This document shows, piece after piece, positions 17,033 through 25,418 of a DNA stretch of 64,000 bases. Under the pieces are notes generated by a model, which was not told the origin of the DNA, ran no database searches, and saw only the letters and a list, made by a program, of their open reading frames with translations. This stretch comes from Calditrichota bacterium (GTDB taxonomy: Bacteria > Electryoneota > RPQS01). The translations under genes were made by a program, and so were the position numbers. Position 1 is the first letter of the stretch; each line of letters opens with the position of its first letter. The stretch covers positions 558,001 to 622,000 of the forward strand of contig JACJWA010000001.1 of the NCBI GenBank assembly GCA_020637395.1. The letters run 5' to 3'.

Positions 17033-17759
17033 GTCCGTTGCACTGGTTTTGCTACTGCTTGCTGCACCCGCGGTGTTCGGTCAGACTCTGCCCACGGTTT
17101 CGCTCGACTTTGGCAGCAGTCCGGATCCCGCCAAGACCGTCACCACGATCCAGATCATCGGGCTGATGACGCTGCTGGCGCTTGCGCCGGCTCTGGTGCT
17201 CATGATGACGAGCTTCACACGAATCATCATTGTGTTCCACTTCCTCCGGCAGGCGATGGGTGCCGCTCAAGTTCCGCCCGCGCAATTGATGGTTGGACTT
17301 GCTCTGATCCTAACGTTTTATGTGATGAGCCCCGCGCTGAACCAGGCAAACAATGACGCTTTGCAGCCCTTTCTGCGCGGCGAGATTGACCAGAAAACAG
17401 CGTGGACCAATGCGGCCGCCCCATTCAAAGAATTCATGCTCAGACAGGTGCGGGAAAAGGACCTTGCGCTGTTCTCCAAGATGGCGAACAACGAAGCACC
17501 TGAAACCGCCGCAGAGATAGACATGTCCGTTCTGCTTCCCGCTTACGTAATCAGCGAGCTGCGCATCGCCTTTCAAATCGGATTTGTGATCTATCTGCCG
17601 TTTCTGATCATTGACATGGTGGTATCCTCCGTGCTGCTCGCCATGGGAATGATGATGCTTCCACCCGTAACGGTTAGTTTGCCGTTCAAGATTCTACTCT
17701 TTGTGATGGTGGACGGCTGGTATCTGATGGTACAATCGCTTGTCGAAAGCTTTCACTAA
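17025..17759 (+). CDS. fliP: flagellar export gate protein FliP
   Basis: FliP is the main pore subunit of the export gate. The 244-residue product has a cleavable-type signal sequence ('VALVLLLLAAPAVFGQ', cut near residue 20), then membrane helices with 'PALVLMMTSFTRIIIVFHFLRQA', 'QLMVGLALILTFYVMSP' and the C-terminal 'MGMMMLPPVTVSLPFKILLF', all conserved in FliP. Family members have four membrane helices. The start overlaps fliO. Confidence 0.97.
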   Translation: MRKSVALVLLLLAAPAVFGQTLPTVSLDFGSSPDPAKTVTTIQIIGLMTLLALAPALVLMMTSFTRIIIVFHFLRQAMGAAQVPPAQLMVGLALILTFYVMSPALNQANNDALQPFLRGEIDQKTAWTNAAAPFKEFMLRQVREKDLALFSKMANNEAPETAAEIDMSVLLPAYVISELRIAFQIGFVIYLPFLIIDMVVSSVLLAMGMMMLPPVTVSLPFKILLFVMVDGWYLMVQSLVESFH

Positions 17760-17767
17760 ACACACTC

Positions 17768-18037
17768 ATGACTCAAGAACTTGCCGCATATCTCACGAGC
17801 CACGCGCTGACCACTGCACTGATCGTTTGCGCTCCCATGCTGCTTGCAGGCATGATTGTCGGTGTAGCGGTCTCCATTTTCCAGGCTGTGACCCAAATCA
17901 ATGAAATGACTTTGGCCTTCGTGCCCAAGATCGTGGTGACCGCATTGGCTTTGCTAGTCTTCATGCAGTGGATGGCGGCCAAGCTTGTGGACTTCATGAC
18001 CTACGTTTTCGCACTCATCCCAACGATTGCAAAATGA
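17768..18037 (+). CDS. fliQ: flagellar export gate protein FliQ
   Basis: FliQ is a two-helix subunit of the export gate. The 89-residue product has two membrane hairpin helices and the conserved 'GVAVSIFQAVTQINEMTLAF' segment (about residues 37-56) followed by 'PKIVVTALALLVF'. The stop overlaps the start of an HDOD gene (ATGA), which separates it from fliR. Confidence 0.96.
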   Translation: MTQELAAYLTSHALTTALIVCAPMLLAGMIVGVAVSIFQAVTQINEMTLAFVPKIVVTALALLVFMQWMAAKLVDFMTYVFALIPTIAK

Positions 18038-18894
18038 AGAATCGAGAAGAGCTTCTCGCGCAATTGCGGGAGATCAAGACTCTGCCCACTCTGCCGGACA
18101 CCGCGACCAAGGTGATTCAAATGTCGCAGGATCCGGACGTATCGCCGAGTGAACTCGCGCTTACAGTTGAAAAAGATCCCTCGATTGCGACGCGGCTGCT
18201 CAAACTGGTCAATTCGCCTTACTTCGGCGTGCGTGGTTCGGTCACGAGCATTCAGCAGGCGCTCGTCTTTCTTGGCGTATCGAATCTCAGGAACCTGGTG
18301 CTTTCTTCCAGCGTCATGGATCTCTTCAGCCAAGACGGCGAAGTCGGTTCGTTTTCACGCAAGCAGTTGTGGATTCACTCGATGGCCACCGCCGTGGTAG
18401 CGCGCGAAATCGCCAAACACACGCGGAGCGCGGACCCCGAAGTGGCATTTACGGCGGGATTGATTCATGACGTTGGAAAAGTTGTTATTGATCGGCACTT
18501 TCATGAAGAGTTTGAGAGAATTGTCGCGCTCATGGAAACCTATCAAGTGCCCATGATGGACGCGGAAACCGCCGTCATTGGTTTGACACACGCCGAAATC
18601 GGAATGTACTTGGCGGAACGCTGGTCCTTGCCTTTGGTTCTGCAGGAAGCGGTTGGGTTTCATCATGATCCGCGCTATGCGAAACATGAACCGAAACTCG
18701 CGGCTCTGGTTGGCTATGCCGATCATGTGGCCAGACTTCTAAGACGAGGCAACGGAGGTGGAGTTGATCCGAAGGTGAACGGAGAGTTCAAGGAAATGCT
18801 CGGAATGTGCGATACGACGTTCGAGTCCTACTGCTCCCAGTTCCGGGAAACCGTGGTCGAACAGGTAGATGCTCTGATAAATATGGGCAAGTAA
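18034..18894 (+). CDS. HDOD domain signalling protein inserted between fliQ and fliR
   Basis: The 286-residue product is an HDOD protein, a group related to HD-type phosphodiesterases and usually linked to signalling or gene control. The N-terminal half has 'IKTLPTLPDTATKVIQMSQD' and 'STRLLKLVNSPYFG'-like sequence (here 'IATRLLKLVNSPYFGVRG'). The HD-type segment 'LIHDVGKVVIDRHF' (about residue 147) and 'THAEIGMYLAERWSLP' follow. ATG 18034 overlaps the fliQ stop and the TAA overlaps the fliR ATG by one base, so it is translationally embedded in the export-gate operon. A role in motility control is inferred from this position; no output domain is visible. Confidence 0.9.
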   Translation: MKNREELLAQLREIKTLPTLPDTATKVIQMSQDPDVSPSELALTVEKDPSIATRLLKLVNSPYFGVRGSVTSIQQALVFLGVSNLRNLVLSSSVMDLFSQDGEVGSFSRKQLWIHSMATAVVAREIAKHTRSADPEVAFTAGLIHDVGKVVIDRHFHEEFERIVALMETYQVPMMDAETAVIGLTHAEIGMYLAERWSLPLVLQEAVGFHHDPRYAKHEPKLAALVGYADHVARLLRRGNGGGVDPKVNGEFKEMLGMCDTTFESYCSQFRETVVEQVDALINMGK

Positions 18895-19673
18895 TGCAAC
18901 TGCCTTTTAGCATAGCGTCCGTAGAGCTCTTTGTCCTGATCTTTATCCGCATCAGCGCCGCCCTTGCGGTGATGCCGATCTTTAAGCACCGTGCCGTTCC
19001 GCAGATGGTAAAAGCCTGTTTTGCCGTGGCAATGGCACTACTGATTGTTCCGTCTGTTGCGATGCCCGAGCGCGCTGTCACCGCCACTATCTGGGACTAT
19101 GCTTTCATGGGATTGACGGAGACGCTTTGCGGACTGCTCATGGGCTTTGCGGGTCAATTCATCTTCTTTGCTATAGACGTTTGCGGCAGAATCATCGGTC
19201 TGCAGTCGGGACTCTCCATCGTTTCCACCATTGATCCGAATAGTGAGATTCAAAGCGACGTGCTGACGCAGATCTATGAAATGCTTGCGATTCTGGTGTT
19301 CCTGTCCTTGGACGGACATCTGATGATGCTGGAAGCCGTGCGCGCCAGCTTCGACGCTATCGCCATTGGCGGACTGTCTCTGGATGGAAAACTCGCGGAA
19401 TGGTCCATCGTTCAATCAGGTGACATTCTGTTTCGTGGCGTGCAACTCGCCGCGCCCATGATGGTTACGCTCTTTCTTAGTGATGTTGCGCTGGGTATCT
19501 TGACGCGCGTGGCTCCTACTATGAACGTGTTTGTCCTGGGATTTCCTCTGAAAGTTGGATTGACGCTCATGTTTGCGGGTTTGACTACTGGCACAATCGC
19601 GGGAATCTTCGCAGAGCAATATGCGGATTTCGCGCGCGAGCTTCCCGGATTTCTCAGACTGCTGGGCAACTAA
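18894..19673 (+). CDS. fliR: flagellar export gate protein FliR
   Basis: FliR caps the FliPQR pore. The ATG at 18894 shares one base with the upstream TAA and gives 259 residues with six predicted membrane segments. Family features include 'LFVLIFIRISAALAVMPIF', 'GQFIFFAIDVCGRIIGLQSG' and 'LTRVAPTMNVFVLGFPLKVG', the last being the most conserved. A longer in-frame start at 18807 lies within the HDOD gene and is rejected. flhB follows three bases later. Confidence 0.95.
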   Translation: MQLPFSIASVELFVLIFIRISAALAVMPIFKHRAVPQMVKACFAVAMALLIVPSVAMPERAVTATIWDYAFMGLTETLCGLLMGFAGQFIFFAIDVCGRIIGLQSGLSIVSTIDPNSEIQSDVLTQIYEMLAILVFLSLDGHLMMLEAVRASFDAIAIGGLSLDGKLAEWSIVQSGDILFRGVQLAAPMMVTLFLSDVALGILTRVAPTMNVFVLGFPLKVGLTLMFAGLTTGTIAGIFAEQYADFARELPGFLRLLGN

Positions 19674-19676
19674 CTC

Positions 19677-20747
19677 ATGTTTGATCGCGATTCCCGCACA
19701 GAAAAGCCGACACCACGGCGGCGAGAGCAGGCGCGCGAGAAAGGTTCGGTTGCACGCTCGCAGGATCTTAACTCTGCGGTTCTGCTGTTTGGTGCTGCAC
19801 TCACGCTAACTTGGCTTGGCGGCGGGATTGTCACTGGGCTGGGAGAAATTCTCAGCAGTCTGTTGCGCCGAGCAGGGAAGAGTGAATTGAACATGCAGCT
19901 TGCGAGGGATCTGGCCACTTACGAAACGCTCGAAGTTGCCAAGGTTCTGCTGCCTTTCCTGCTGGCATTGATGGCTTTCGGACTCGCAGTCAATGTGACG
20001 CAAGTTGGATTTCGAGTGTCGTGGAAAGCCGCGGCACCTAATTGGTCGAGACTGAATCCTCTGTCGGGATTCAAGCGGTTCTTTTCCGTGCGCGCGCTGG
20101 TCGAGCTGGCAAAGAGTCTCTTAAAGCTCTTCTTCGTAGGCCTGATTCTCTACTTCACTCTGAAGTCCGCCGCGCTCGAATCGAGCTGGCTCTTTTTCAT
20201 GCCGAAAGAACAGTTGCTTCCCGAAATGGGGCGCAAGCTGAACGACCTCTTTCGCGCCGCCGCAATGGTGCTTCTGGCGATCGGACTCCTGGACTTCGTC
20301 TATCAGCGCTACGATCATGAGCAGTCGCTCAAGATGACGAAGGAAGAGGTCAAGGAAGAAGCAAAACAGCAGGAAGGTGATCCGAAGGTTAAAGGCAAGA
20401 TTCGGGAAATCATGATTCGCTCGACCTTGAAGCGTATGATGAAGAACATTCCCGAGGCCGACGTTGTGATCACCAACCCGACGCACATTGCCGTCGCACT
20501 GAAGTATGACCGCGAAAAGAGCTCGGCTCCCGTGGTCGTGGCCAAAGGCGCCCGCAAGGTCGCGGAACGCATCAAGGAAATTGCCGCCGAGCACGGAGTC
20601 CCCATCGTTGAAAACAAACCGCTCGCACGGACACTCTTCAAATCGGTGGACGTGGGTATGGAAATCCCGGTTGAACTGTATAAAGCCGTTGCTGAAATTC
20701 TCGCGTATGTGTATCGAATCAAGAATCGCTACTTCGGAGTGGCCTAG
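19677..20747 (+). CDS. flhB: flagellar export switch protein FlhB
   Basis: FlhB is the inner-membrane gate protein whose autocleavage switches export from rod/hook to filament substrates. The 356-residue product starts with the conserved 'EKPTPRRREQAREKGSVARS' region (residues about 7-26), has four membrane helices, a charged linker ('KEEVKEEAKQQEGDP') and the cytoplasmic domain with the NPTH self-cleavage site at residues 267-270, followed by 'HIAVALKYD'. All catalytic features are present. Confidence 0.97.
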   Translation: MFDRDSRTEKPTPRRREQAREKGSVARSQDLNSAVLLFGAALTLTWLGGGIVTGLGEILSSLLRRAGKSELNMQLARDLATYETLEVAKVLLPFLLALMAFGLAVNVTQVGFRVSWKAAAPNWSRLNPLSGFKRFFSVRALVELAKSLLKLFFVGLILYFTLKSAALESSWLFFMPKEQLLPEMGRKLNDLFRAAAMVLLAIGLLDFVYQRYDHEQSLKMTKEEVKEEAKQQEGDPKVKGKIREIMIRSTLKRMMKNIPEADVVITNPTHIAVALKYDREKSSAPVVVAKGARKVAERIKEIAAEHGVPIVENKPLARTLFKSVDVGMEIPVELYKAVAEILAYVYRIKNRYFGVA

Positions 20748-20753
20748 TCCCCT

Positions 20754-22841
20754 ATGAACGCCGCTGCAACCGCAAAGCGCCCGGAAAAATCCAGCGCACT
20801 CAGAAATCTTCTGAAGCAAAGTGACATCATCATGGCGCTGTGCCTTGTGGCCATCGTCATTGTGATGATCATTCCGATTCCGACGTTTGTACTGGACATC
20901 GCGCTGGCTTGCTCCATCGCGATTTCTCTCGCCATTCTCCTTACTTCGCTCTATGTCGAAGAGCCGTTGCAATTTTCCGTGTTTCCCGGCTTGCTGCTGG
21001 TGGTCACGTTGTTCAGACTTGCGCTCAATGTCGCGAGTACCCGATTGATTCTTGGTCAAGGTGACGCGGGTTCCATAATCACCGCATTCGGCGGATTTGT
21101 TGTCAAAGGCAATTACTTCGTCGGCCTTGTCATCTTCATCGTTTTGGTTGTGATCAATCTGATCGTTATCACGAAAGGTTCCGGACGTATTGCCGAAGTC
21201 GCCGCACGCTTCACATTGGATGCCATGCCTGGCAAGCAGATGGCGATTGACGCGGACTTGAATCAGGGCATGATTGACGAGGCGGAAGCTCGCAAGCGCC
21301 GCGAGAAGATTTCGCGCGAAGCGGATTTCTATGGCGCGATGGACGGCGCGTCTAAGTTTGTGCGTGGTGATGCCGTCGCCGGATTGCTCATCACGGCAAT
21401 CAATATCATCGGCGGTTTTGCAGTCGGTATGCTGCAGCAAGGCATGAGCTGGCAGGAAGCCGCTTCCACGTTTACTATCCTGACCGTCGGTGACGGACTC
21501 GTGTCGCAAATTCCCGCGCTGCTAATTTCTGTCGCCGCAGGTATCATCGTCACCCGAGCCGCATCCGAAAGCAATCTCGGCGCCGACATCACCGGCCAGT
21601 TGCTCGGACATCCGCGCGCAATCTACATTGCGTCCGGCGTGCTCGCGTTCTTCGCGTTCACTCCCGGACTTCCGACCATTCCATTCTTGGTTCTTGCCGC
21701 GTCCACATTTGCTCTGGGCCGCATCAGCGCCGCGAAGAAAGCCAAAGAAGCTGCGGAGCCCGCAAGCGATAAGCCTGCGGTGCAAAAGCCACAGGATCGG
21801 CTTGAGGACTATGTGCTTGTGGATCCGCTCGAAGTTCAGATCGGCTACGGCTTGATTCCGCTGGTTGAAGGCGGACCTGGTGGTGATCTGCTCGATCGCA
21901 TCACCGTGCTGCGCAAGCAAATGGCTGCTGACTCTGGCTTCGTCATTCCACCGGTTCGGATTCGCGACAATACGCAGCTTGCTCCCAATATCTACATCAT
22001 TCGCATTCGCGGAAATGAAGCGGGTCGCGGAGAAATCAGGCCGGGCATGCTGATGGCGCTGTCCGGAGGCGAAACGGGTATGCGCATCGAAGGCATTCCT
22101 ACCAAGGATCCAAGTTTCGGACTTCCCGCGATCTGGATCGGTAGAGATCAAAAGGAACTTGCGCAGTCACGCGGGTACACTGTTGTGGAACCAGCCGCAG
22201 TCGTCTCCACGCATCTCTCCGAAGTGCTGAAGGCCGAGGGCTACCGTTTGATGACGCGCGAACTCGTGCAGGAACTGCTCGATGCCGTCAAGCGCACGCA
22301 CAAGGCAGTCGTCGAAGAGCTGACGCCGGGACAGTTGGGCATTGGTCAAGTGCAAAAGGTTCTGCAAAATCTGCTTCGCGAAGGTCTTCCAATTCGCGAC
22401 ATGGCGACGATTCTCGAAACGCTTGCGGATTATGCGCCGATGACCAAGGATCCGGAATATCTGACGGAAGCCGTGCGCGCTTCGCTCGCCAAAGCCATCG
22501 CCGAGAAGTACGAGGACGAGCCCGGCGTGATCTCCGCTATGTCGCTTGAGCCGAAGGTCGAGCAGATGATCACCGACGGACTGCGCGCGGCGGCAAAAGA
22601 AGGTTCCGATTTCGCGCTGCCCTCCGCAGTCTCCAACCGGCTGGTCACGGCCATGAAGCAATTCGCTCAAGGCATGTTGAACCGAGGTTTTCAGCCGATT
22701 CTGGTTTCCGCTCCCGGAACGCGCGCGTTTATCAAACGCATGCTTGAGCCCGACCTTCCCAATTTGATTGTTCTCTCAACCGCCGAGTTGCCGCCCGCTA
22801 CGCGGATTCAACCGATGGGTGTTGTTAAGATTGAAGGATAA
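20754..22841 (+). CDS. flhA: flagellar export gate protein FlhA
   Basis: FlhA is the large ring-forming gate protein that receives chaperone-substrate complexes. The 695-residue product has an N-terminal eight-helix membrane domain with 'VFPGLLLVVTLFRLALNVAS' and the FHIPEP-region 'GRIAEVAARFTLDAMPGKQM', 'DADLNQGMIDEAEARKRREK', and a cytoplasmic domain (from about residue 340) with 'DPLEVQIGYGLIPLV' and 'REGLPIRDMATILETLAD'. It is followed by flhF five bases later. Length and motifs are standard. Confidence 0.98.
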   Translation: MNAAATAKRPEKSSALRNLLKQSDIIMALCLVAIVIVMIIPIPTFVLDIALACSIAISLAILLTSLYVEEPLQFSVFPGLLLVVTLFRLALNVASTRLILGQGDAGSIITAFGGFVVKGNYFVGLVIFIVLVVINLIVITKGSGRIAEVAARFTLDAMPGKQMAIDADLNQGMIDEAEARKRREKISREADFYGAMDGASKFVRGDAVAGLLITAINIIGGFAVGMLQQGMSWQEAASTFTILTVGDGLVSQIPALLISVAAGIIVTRAASESNLGADITGQLLGHPRAIYIASGVLAFFAFTPGLPTIPFLVLAASTFALGRISAAKKAKEAAEPASDKPAVQKPQDRLEDYVLVDPLEVQIGYGLIPLVEGGPGGDLLDRITVLRKQMAADSGFVIPPVRIRDNTQLAPNIYIIRIRGNEAGRGEIRPGMLMALSGGETGMRIEGIPTKDPSFGLPAIWIGRDQKELAQSRGYTVVEPAAVVSTHLSEVLKAEGYRLMTRELVQELLDAVKRTHKAVVEELTPGQLGIGQVQKVLQNLLREGLPIRDMATILETLADYAPMTKDPEYLTEAVRASLAKAIAEKYEDEPGVISAMSLEPKVEQMITDGLRAAAKEGSDFALPSAVSNRLVTAMKQFAQGMLNRGFQPILVSAPGTRAFIKRMLEPDLPNLIVLSTAELPPATRIQPMGVVKIEG

Positions 22842-22846
22842 CTGAG

Positions 22847-24067
22847 ATGAGTACTCGCACATTCACCGGACGTACGTTCGCCGAGGCCTTGAACAAAATC
22901 AAGGCTGAACTCGGTGCCGGCGCTGTCATTCTGAAAAGCGAAAAGCGCCAAACCTCCAGCTCGTTCGGGCTCGGCGGGCGCGATTTCTACGAGGTGACCG
23001 CTTCTGACGGCAAAGATCTTCAAGCTTTGCCTGAAAGTGGCACTGAATTTGCCAACGAACTTGATGTGAAGACTCAGGAACAAACCTCTGAACGTCGCCC
23101 CGCTTCTCAGACCTACGAAATGGCTTTGTTGCGATCTGAAGTTGCGGCTCTGCGCGACCAACTCTCGGAAATCGTCAAGTTTTTCAAGTATAGCAATTTG
23201 CCTGCGATGCCGGAGCCGCTGTCCCGGTCCTTTGCCAATATGACCGAAGCGGGGATCGAGCGCGAACTGGCCACGGATCTTGCTGCCGAAGCTCTGGTCC
23301 AGCTTGGGCCAGCGCAACTCGAGTCGCCGGAACAAATTTCCAAGTTCGTCATCGGAAAAGTCTCCAAGATTGCTCCGCCTGCCGTCAACAGGCCTATGCT
23401 CCGTACCGGAAAGCCCTACAAGATCGCGCTGGTCGGCGCGCCGGGAGCCGGGAAGACCTCGACTCTGCAAAAGCTCGCGACAGACCCCAAGGCCTACGGC
23501 AAGCTGAAACTTGGGCTCATCTCGCTCGATACGCACCGGCTTGCCGCCATTGAACAACTACGCACGTTTGCCCGCGTTTCGGGTCTTCCTCTGGAAATCA
23601 TCTATCAGCCCAAGGACGTCGCCGCCGCGCTCACCAAGCTCGCAGGGTGTCAGATGATTCTGATTGACACCGCTGGCTGCGCGCCCGGTGAAGACCAGAG
23701 ACTCTCCGACCTGTCCGAGATGCTTGGAGCACTTGAGCCGGATGAAACGCATTTGATGCTGAATTCCACGACGCGCACAGCCGAGCAATTCGCCATGGCG
23801 CGCCGTTTTCAAACACTTGGCGTCACACACCTGAGCTTCTCGCGACTTGATGAATCCGCACAGCCGGGTTCGCTCGTGACCATCTCGCGCCTAACCAGCA
23901 AGCCCATCGCCTGGCTTGCCGCAGGGCAGGACTTCTTGAATCGCATTGAGCGCTTCCGTCCGGAGTGGCTTGAAACCCGCATGTTCAGCACGTCGGCGTC
24001 GCCCGTGGACATCACCACCCGCAGCGAACAGTTCGTTCCGCTGCGCAAAGCCGTGGCAGGAGCATAG
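22847..24067 (+). CDS. flhF: flagellar positioning SRP-type GTPase FlhF
   Basis: FlhF sets the number and, in polar flagellates, the position of flagella. The 406-residue product has the N-terminal basic domain starting 'RTFTGRTFAEALNKIKAELG', a helical N domain and an SRP-type G domain: P-loop GAPGAGKTSTL near residues 196-206, 'LGLISLDTHRLAAIEQLRTF', 'MILIDTAGC' and 'SRLDESAQPGSLV'. The P-loop reads GAGKTST rather than the common GVGKTTT. The usual partner flhG (MinD-like) does not follow; an 85-residue membrane protein takes its place. Confidence 0.95.
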   Translation: MSTRTFTGRTFAEALNKIKAELGAGAVILKSEKRQTSSSFGLGGRDFYEVTASDGKDLQALPESGTEFANELDVKTQEQTSERRPASQTYEMALLRSEVAALRDQLSEIVKFFKYSNLPAMPEPLSRSFANMTEAGIERELATDLAAEALVQLGPAQLESPEQISKFVIGKVSKIAPPAVNRPMLRTGKPYKIALVGAPGAGKTSTLQKLATDPKAYGKLKLGLISLDTHRLAAIEQLRTFARVSGLPLEIIYQPKDVAAALTKLAGCQMILIDTAGCAPGEDQRLSDLSEMLGALEPDETHLMLNSTTRTAEQFAMARRFQTLGVTHLSFSRLDESAQPGSLVTISRLTSKPIAWLAAGQDFLNRIERFRPEWLETRMFSTSASPVDITTRSEQFVPLRKAVAGA

Positions 24068-24069
24068 TC

Positions 24070-24327
24070 ATGGCCAAGAAGAACCGTTCTGCTATTCGTG
24101 AATTGCTGATCTCGCTGCGGAGAGTCGTTGTCCTGCTCGTCGCGGCCTTCGCCATCGCCATGAAATGGCCCGTGGATGTGCTGCTCTTCAGAGTGATTGC
24201 GCTCTGGGCCTCGCTGGTGATCCTGTCGCACGGCGCAGAAATCCTGTTCCAGTATCTGATGCAGCGTGCCATGGAGCATGAGGCTGAGTCGCTCACCCTC
24301 GAACAGCAGGGAGCGGCCAAGTCGTAG
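24070..24327 (+). CDS. small two-helix membrane protein in the usual flhG position
   Basis: I do not recognise this 85-residue protein. It begins two bases after the flhF stop. A basic N-terminus is followed by two hydrophobic segments (about residues 17-33 and 38-55) and then a short amphipathic, acidic tail ('MQRAMEHEAESLTLEQQG'). The 'inside-positive' start suggests both termini are cytoplasmic. Placement between flhF and fliA, where flhG is common, suggests a link to flagellar placement or to sigma-28, but this is inference. Confidence 0.75.
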   Translation: MAKKNRSAIRELLISLRRVVVLLVAAFAIAMKWPVDVLLFRVIALWASLVILSHGAEILFQYLMQRAMEHEAESLTLEQQGAAKS

Positions 24328-24336
24328 TCCGAACTC

Positions 24337-25104
24337 ATGAAGGCGATCAATTCAGCAGCAAAAGGTTGGGAAGCATACGTCAGGACTCAAAGTCCCGAAC
24401 TGCGCGAGCAATTGCTTCTTGAATACCTGCCGATGGTGCGCCGTCTTGCGGTCCGGCTGCTGGGTTCACTTCCGCGCAGTGTCCGCCTCGATGATCTCGT
24501 TTCCGCCGGAGTGATGGGGCTTCTTGCCTCGATTGATAACTTCGATCCCTCGCTCGGCATTAAGTTTGAGACCTATGCGATGACTCGAATTCGCGGCGCC
24601 ATGGTGGACAGCCTGCGAGAGTTGGATTGGATTCCCCGTTCGATCAGGCAGAAGGCCCGCAGGCTCGAGCAGACCGTGGACTTCCTGACGCAAAAACTTG
24701 GACGAGCGCCGGAAGACGCCGAAATCGCGGAACACCTCGAATTGCCCGTCGAAGAATACAGGCAGCTCCTGAGTGACGTGAACGTCGCCGTGCTTCTGTC
24801 GCTCGACGACACGCTGCGCGGACAGGACGGAAGCGAATCCGCGCTGGCCGACTCCACGCCCGATGCCAATGCCCGCAATCAGGAAGAACGGCTGGAAGAT
24901 GAAGAAATTCGCGAACTGCTTGTGGACGGACTTCGCGGACTTCCGGAGCAGGAGCGGCTCGTCACTGCTCTGTACTACTACGAAGAACTTACACTGAAAG
25001 AGATAGGCGAAGTACTCGGACTCACCGAATCCCGAGCTTCGCAAATACACGCCAAAGCCCTGCTGCTGCTGCGCGCGAGCGTCCGCGCCAGTCTGCAAAG
25101 CTGA
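24337..25104 (+). CDS. fliA: RNA polymerase sigma-28 factor FliA
   Basis: FliA directs transcription of late flagellar genes such as flagellin. The 255-residue product has region 2 ('LDDLVSAGVMGLLASIDNFD', 'KFETYAMTRIRGAMVDSLRE'), region 3 ('LDWIPRSIRQKARRLEQ') and a region 4 helix-turn-helix ('LTLKEIGEVLGLTESRASQI'). Matching promoters occur upstream of merR-flagellin 1 and flagellin 2, and a FlgM-like gene lies at 53812. The gene lies about nine bases after the 85-codon gene, in the same operon. Confidence 0.96.
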   Translation: MKAINSAAKGWEAYVRTQSPELREQLLLEYLPMVRRLAVRLLGSLPRSVRLDDLVSAGVMGLLASIDNFDPSLGIKFETYAMTRIRGAMVDSLRELDWIPRSIRQKARRLEQTVDFLTQKLGRAPEDAEIAEHLELPVEEYRQLLSDVNVAVLLSLDDTLRGQDGSESALADSTPDANARNQEERLEDEEIRELLVDGLRGLPEQERLVTALYYYEELTLKEIGEVLGLTESRASQIHAKALLLLRASVRASLQS

Positions 25105-25133
25105 TCTGCTTTCACTGCAACCCGGAGGAAAAC

Positions 25134-25418
25134 ATGTTCCGACCGATCAACAGTGACGATTACACCAGATTTCGACCGCCTGCCGAGCACGTTCGGCAGA
25201 CCGATCCGACCCATCCCGGACAAAAACGGGACTTTGCCTACGAAATCGAACAGATCGAGCACGACAAGAAACGCGAGAAAGAACCGCAGCAGGAACCATT
25301 CGGCGAAGATACTTTTGAGCATACTGACTCACCTCCCGATCATGAACGAGAAGATTCACCGGAACGCGATTCCTCAAAACCGACTCCTCCTGCAGGCCAT
25401 GTGGACCTTGAAGCATAG
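25134..25418 (+). CDS. small highly charged protein downstream of fliA
   Basis: I do not recognise this 94-residue protein. Its start is supported by an excellent ribosome site, GGAGGAAAAC just before ATG 25134. The sequence is rich in Asp, Glu, Lys, Pro and His and has no hydrophobic stretch, so it is probably disordered and cytoplasmic ('DYTRFRPPAEHVRQ', 'FAYEIEQIEHDKKREKE'). It overlaps the signal peptide region of the next gene by about 20 bases, which suggests translational coupling. Confidence 0.65.
   Translation: MFRPINSDDYTRFRPPAEHVRQTDPTHPGQKRDFAYEIEQIEHDKKREKEPQQEPFGEDTFEHTDSPPDHEREDSPERDSSKPTPPAGHVDLEA

Noticed and set aside
18807..18893. Longer start for fliR
   Set aside because: It lies inside the HDOD coding region and adds residues with no membrane character or family match.
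20121..21509. Minus-strand open frame opposite flhB and flhA
   Set aside because: It is antisense to two conserved genes and the translation is compositionally biased; judged a shadow.
25342..25398. Upstream ATG for the AMIN-like protein
   Set aside because: It would add 19 residues before a good signal-type N-terminus; kept only as an alternative.
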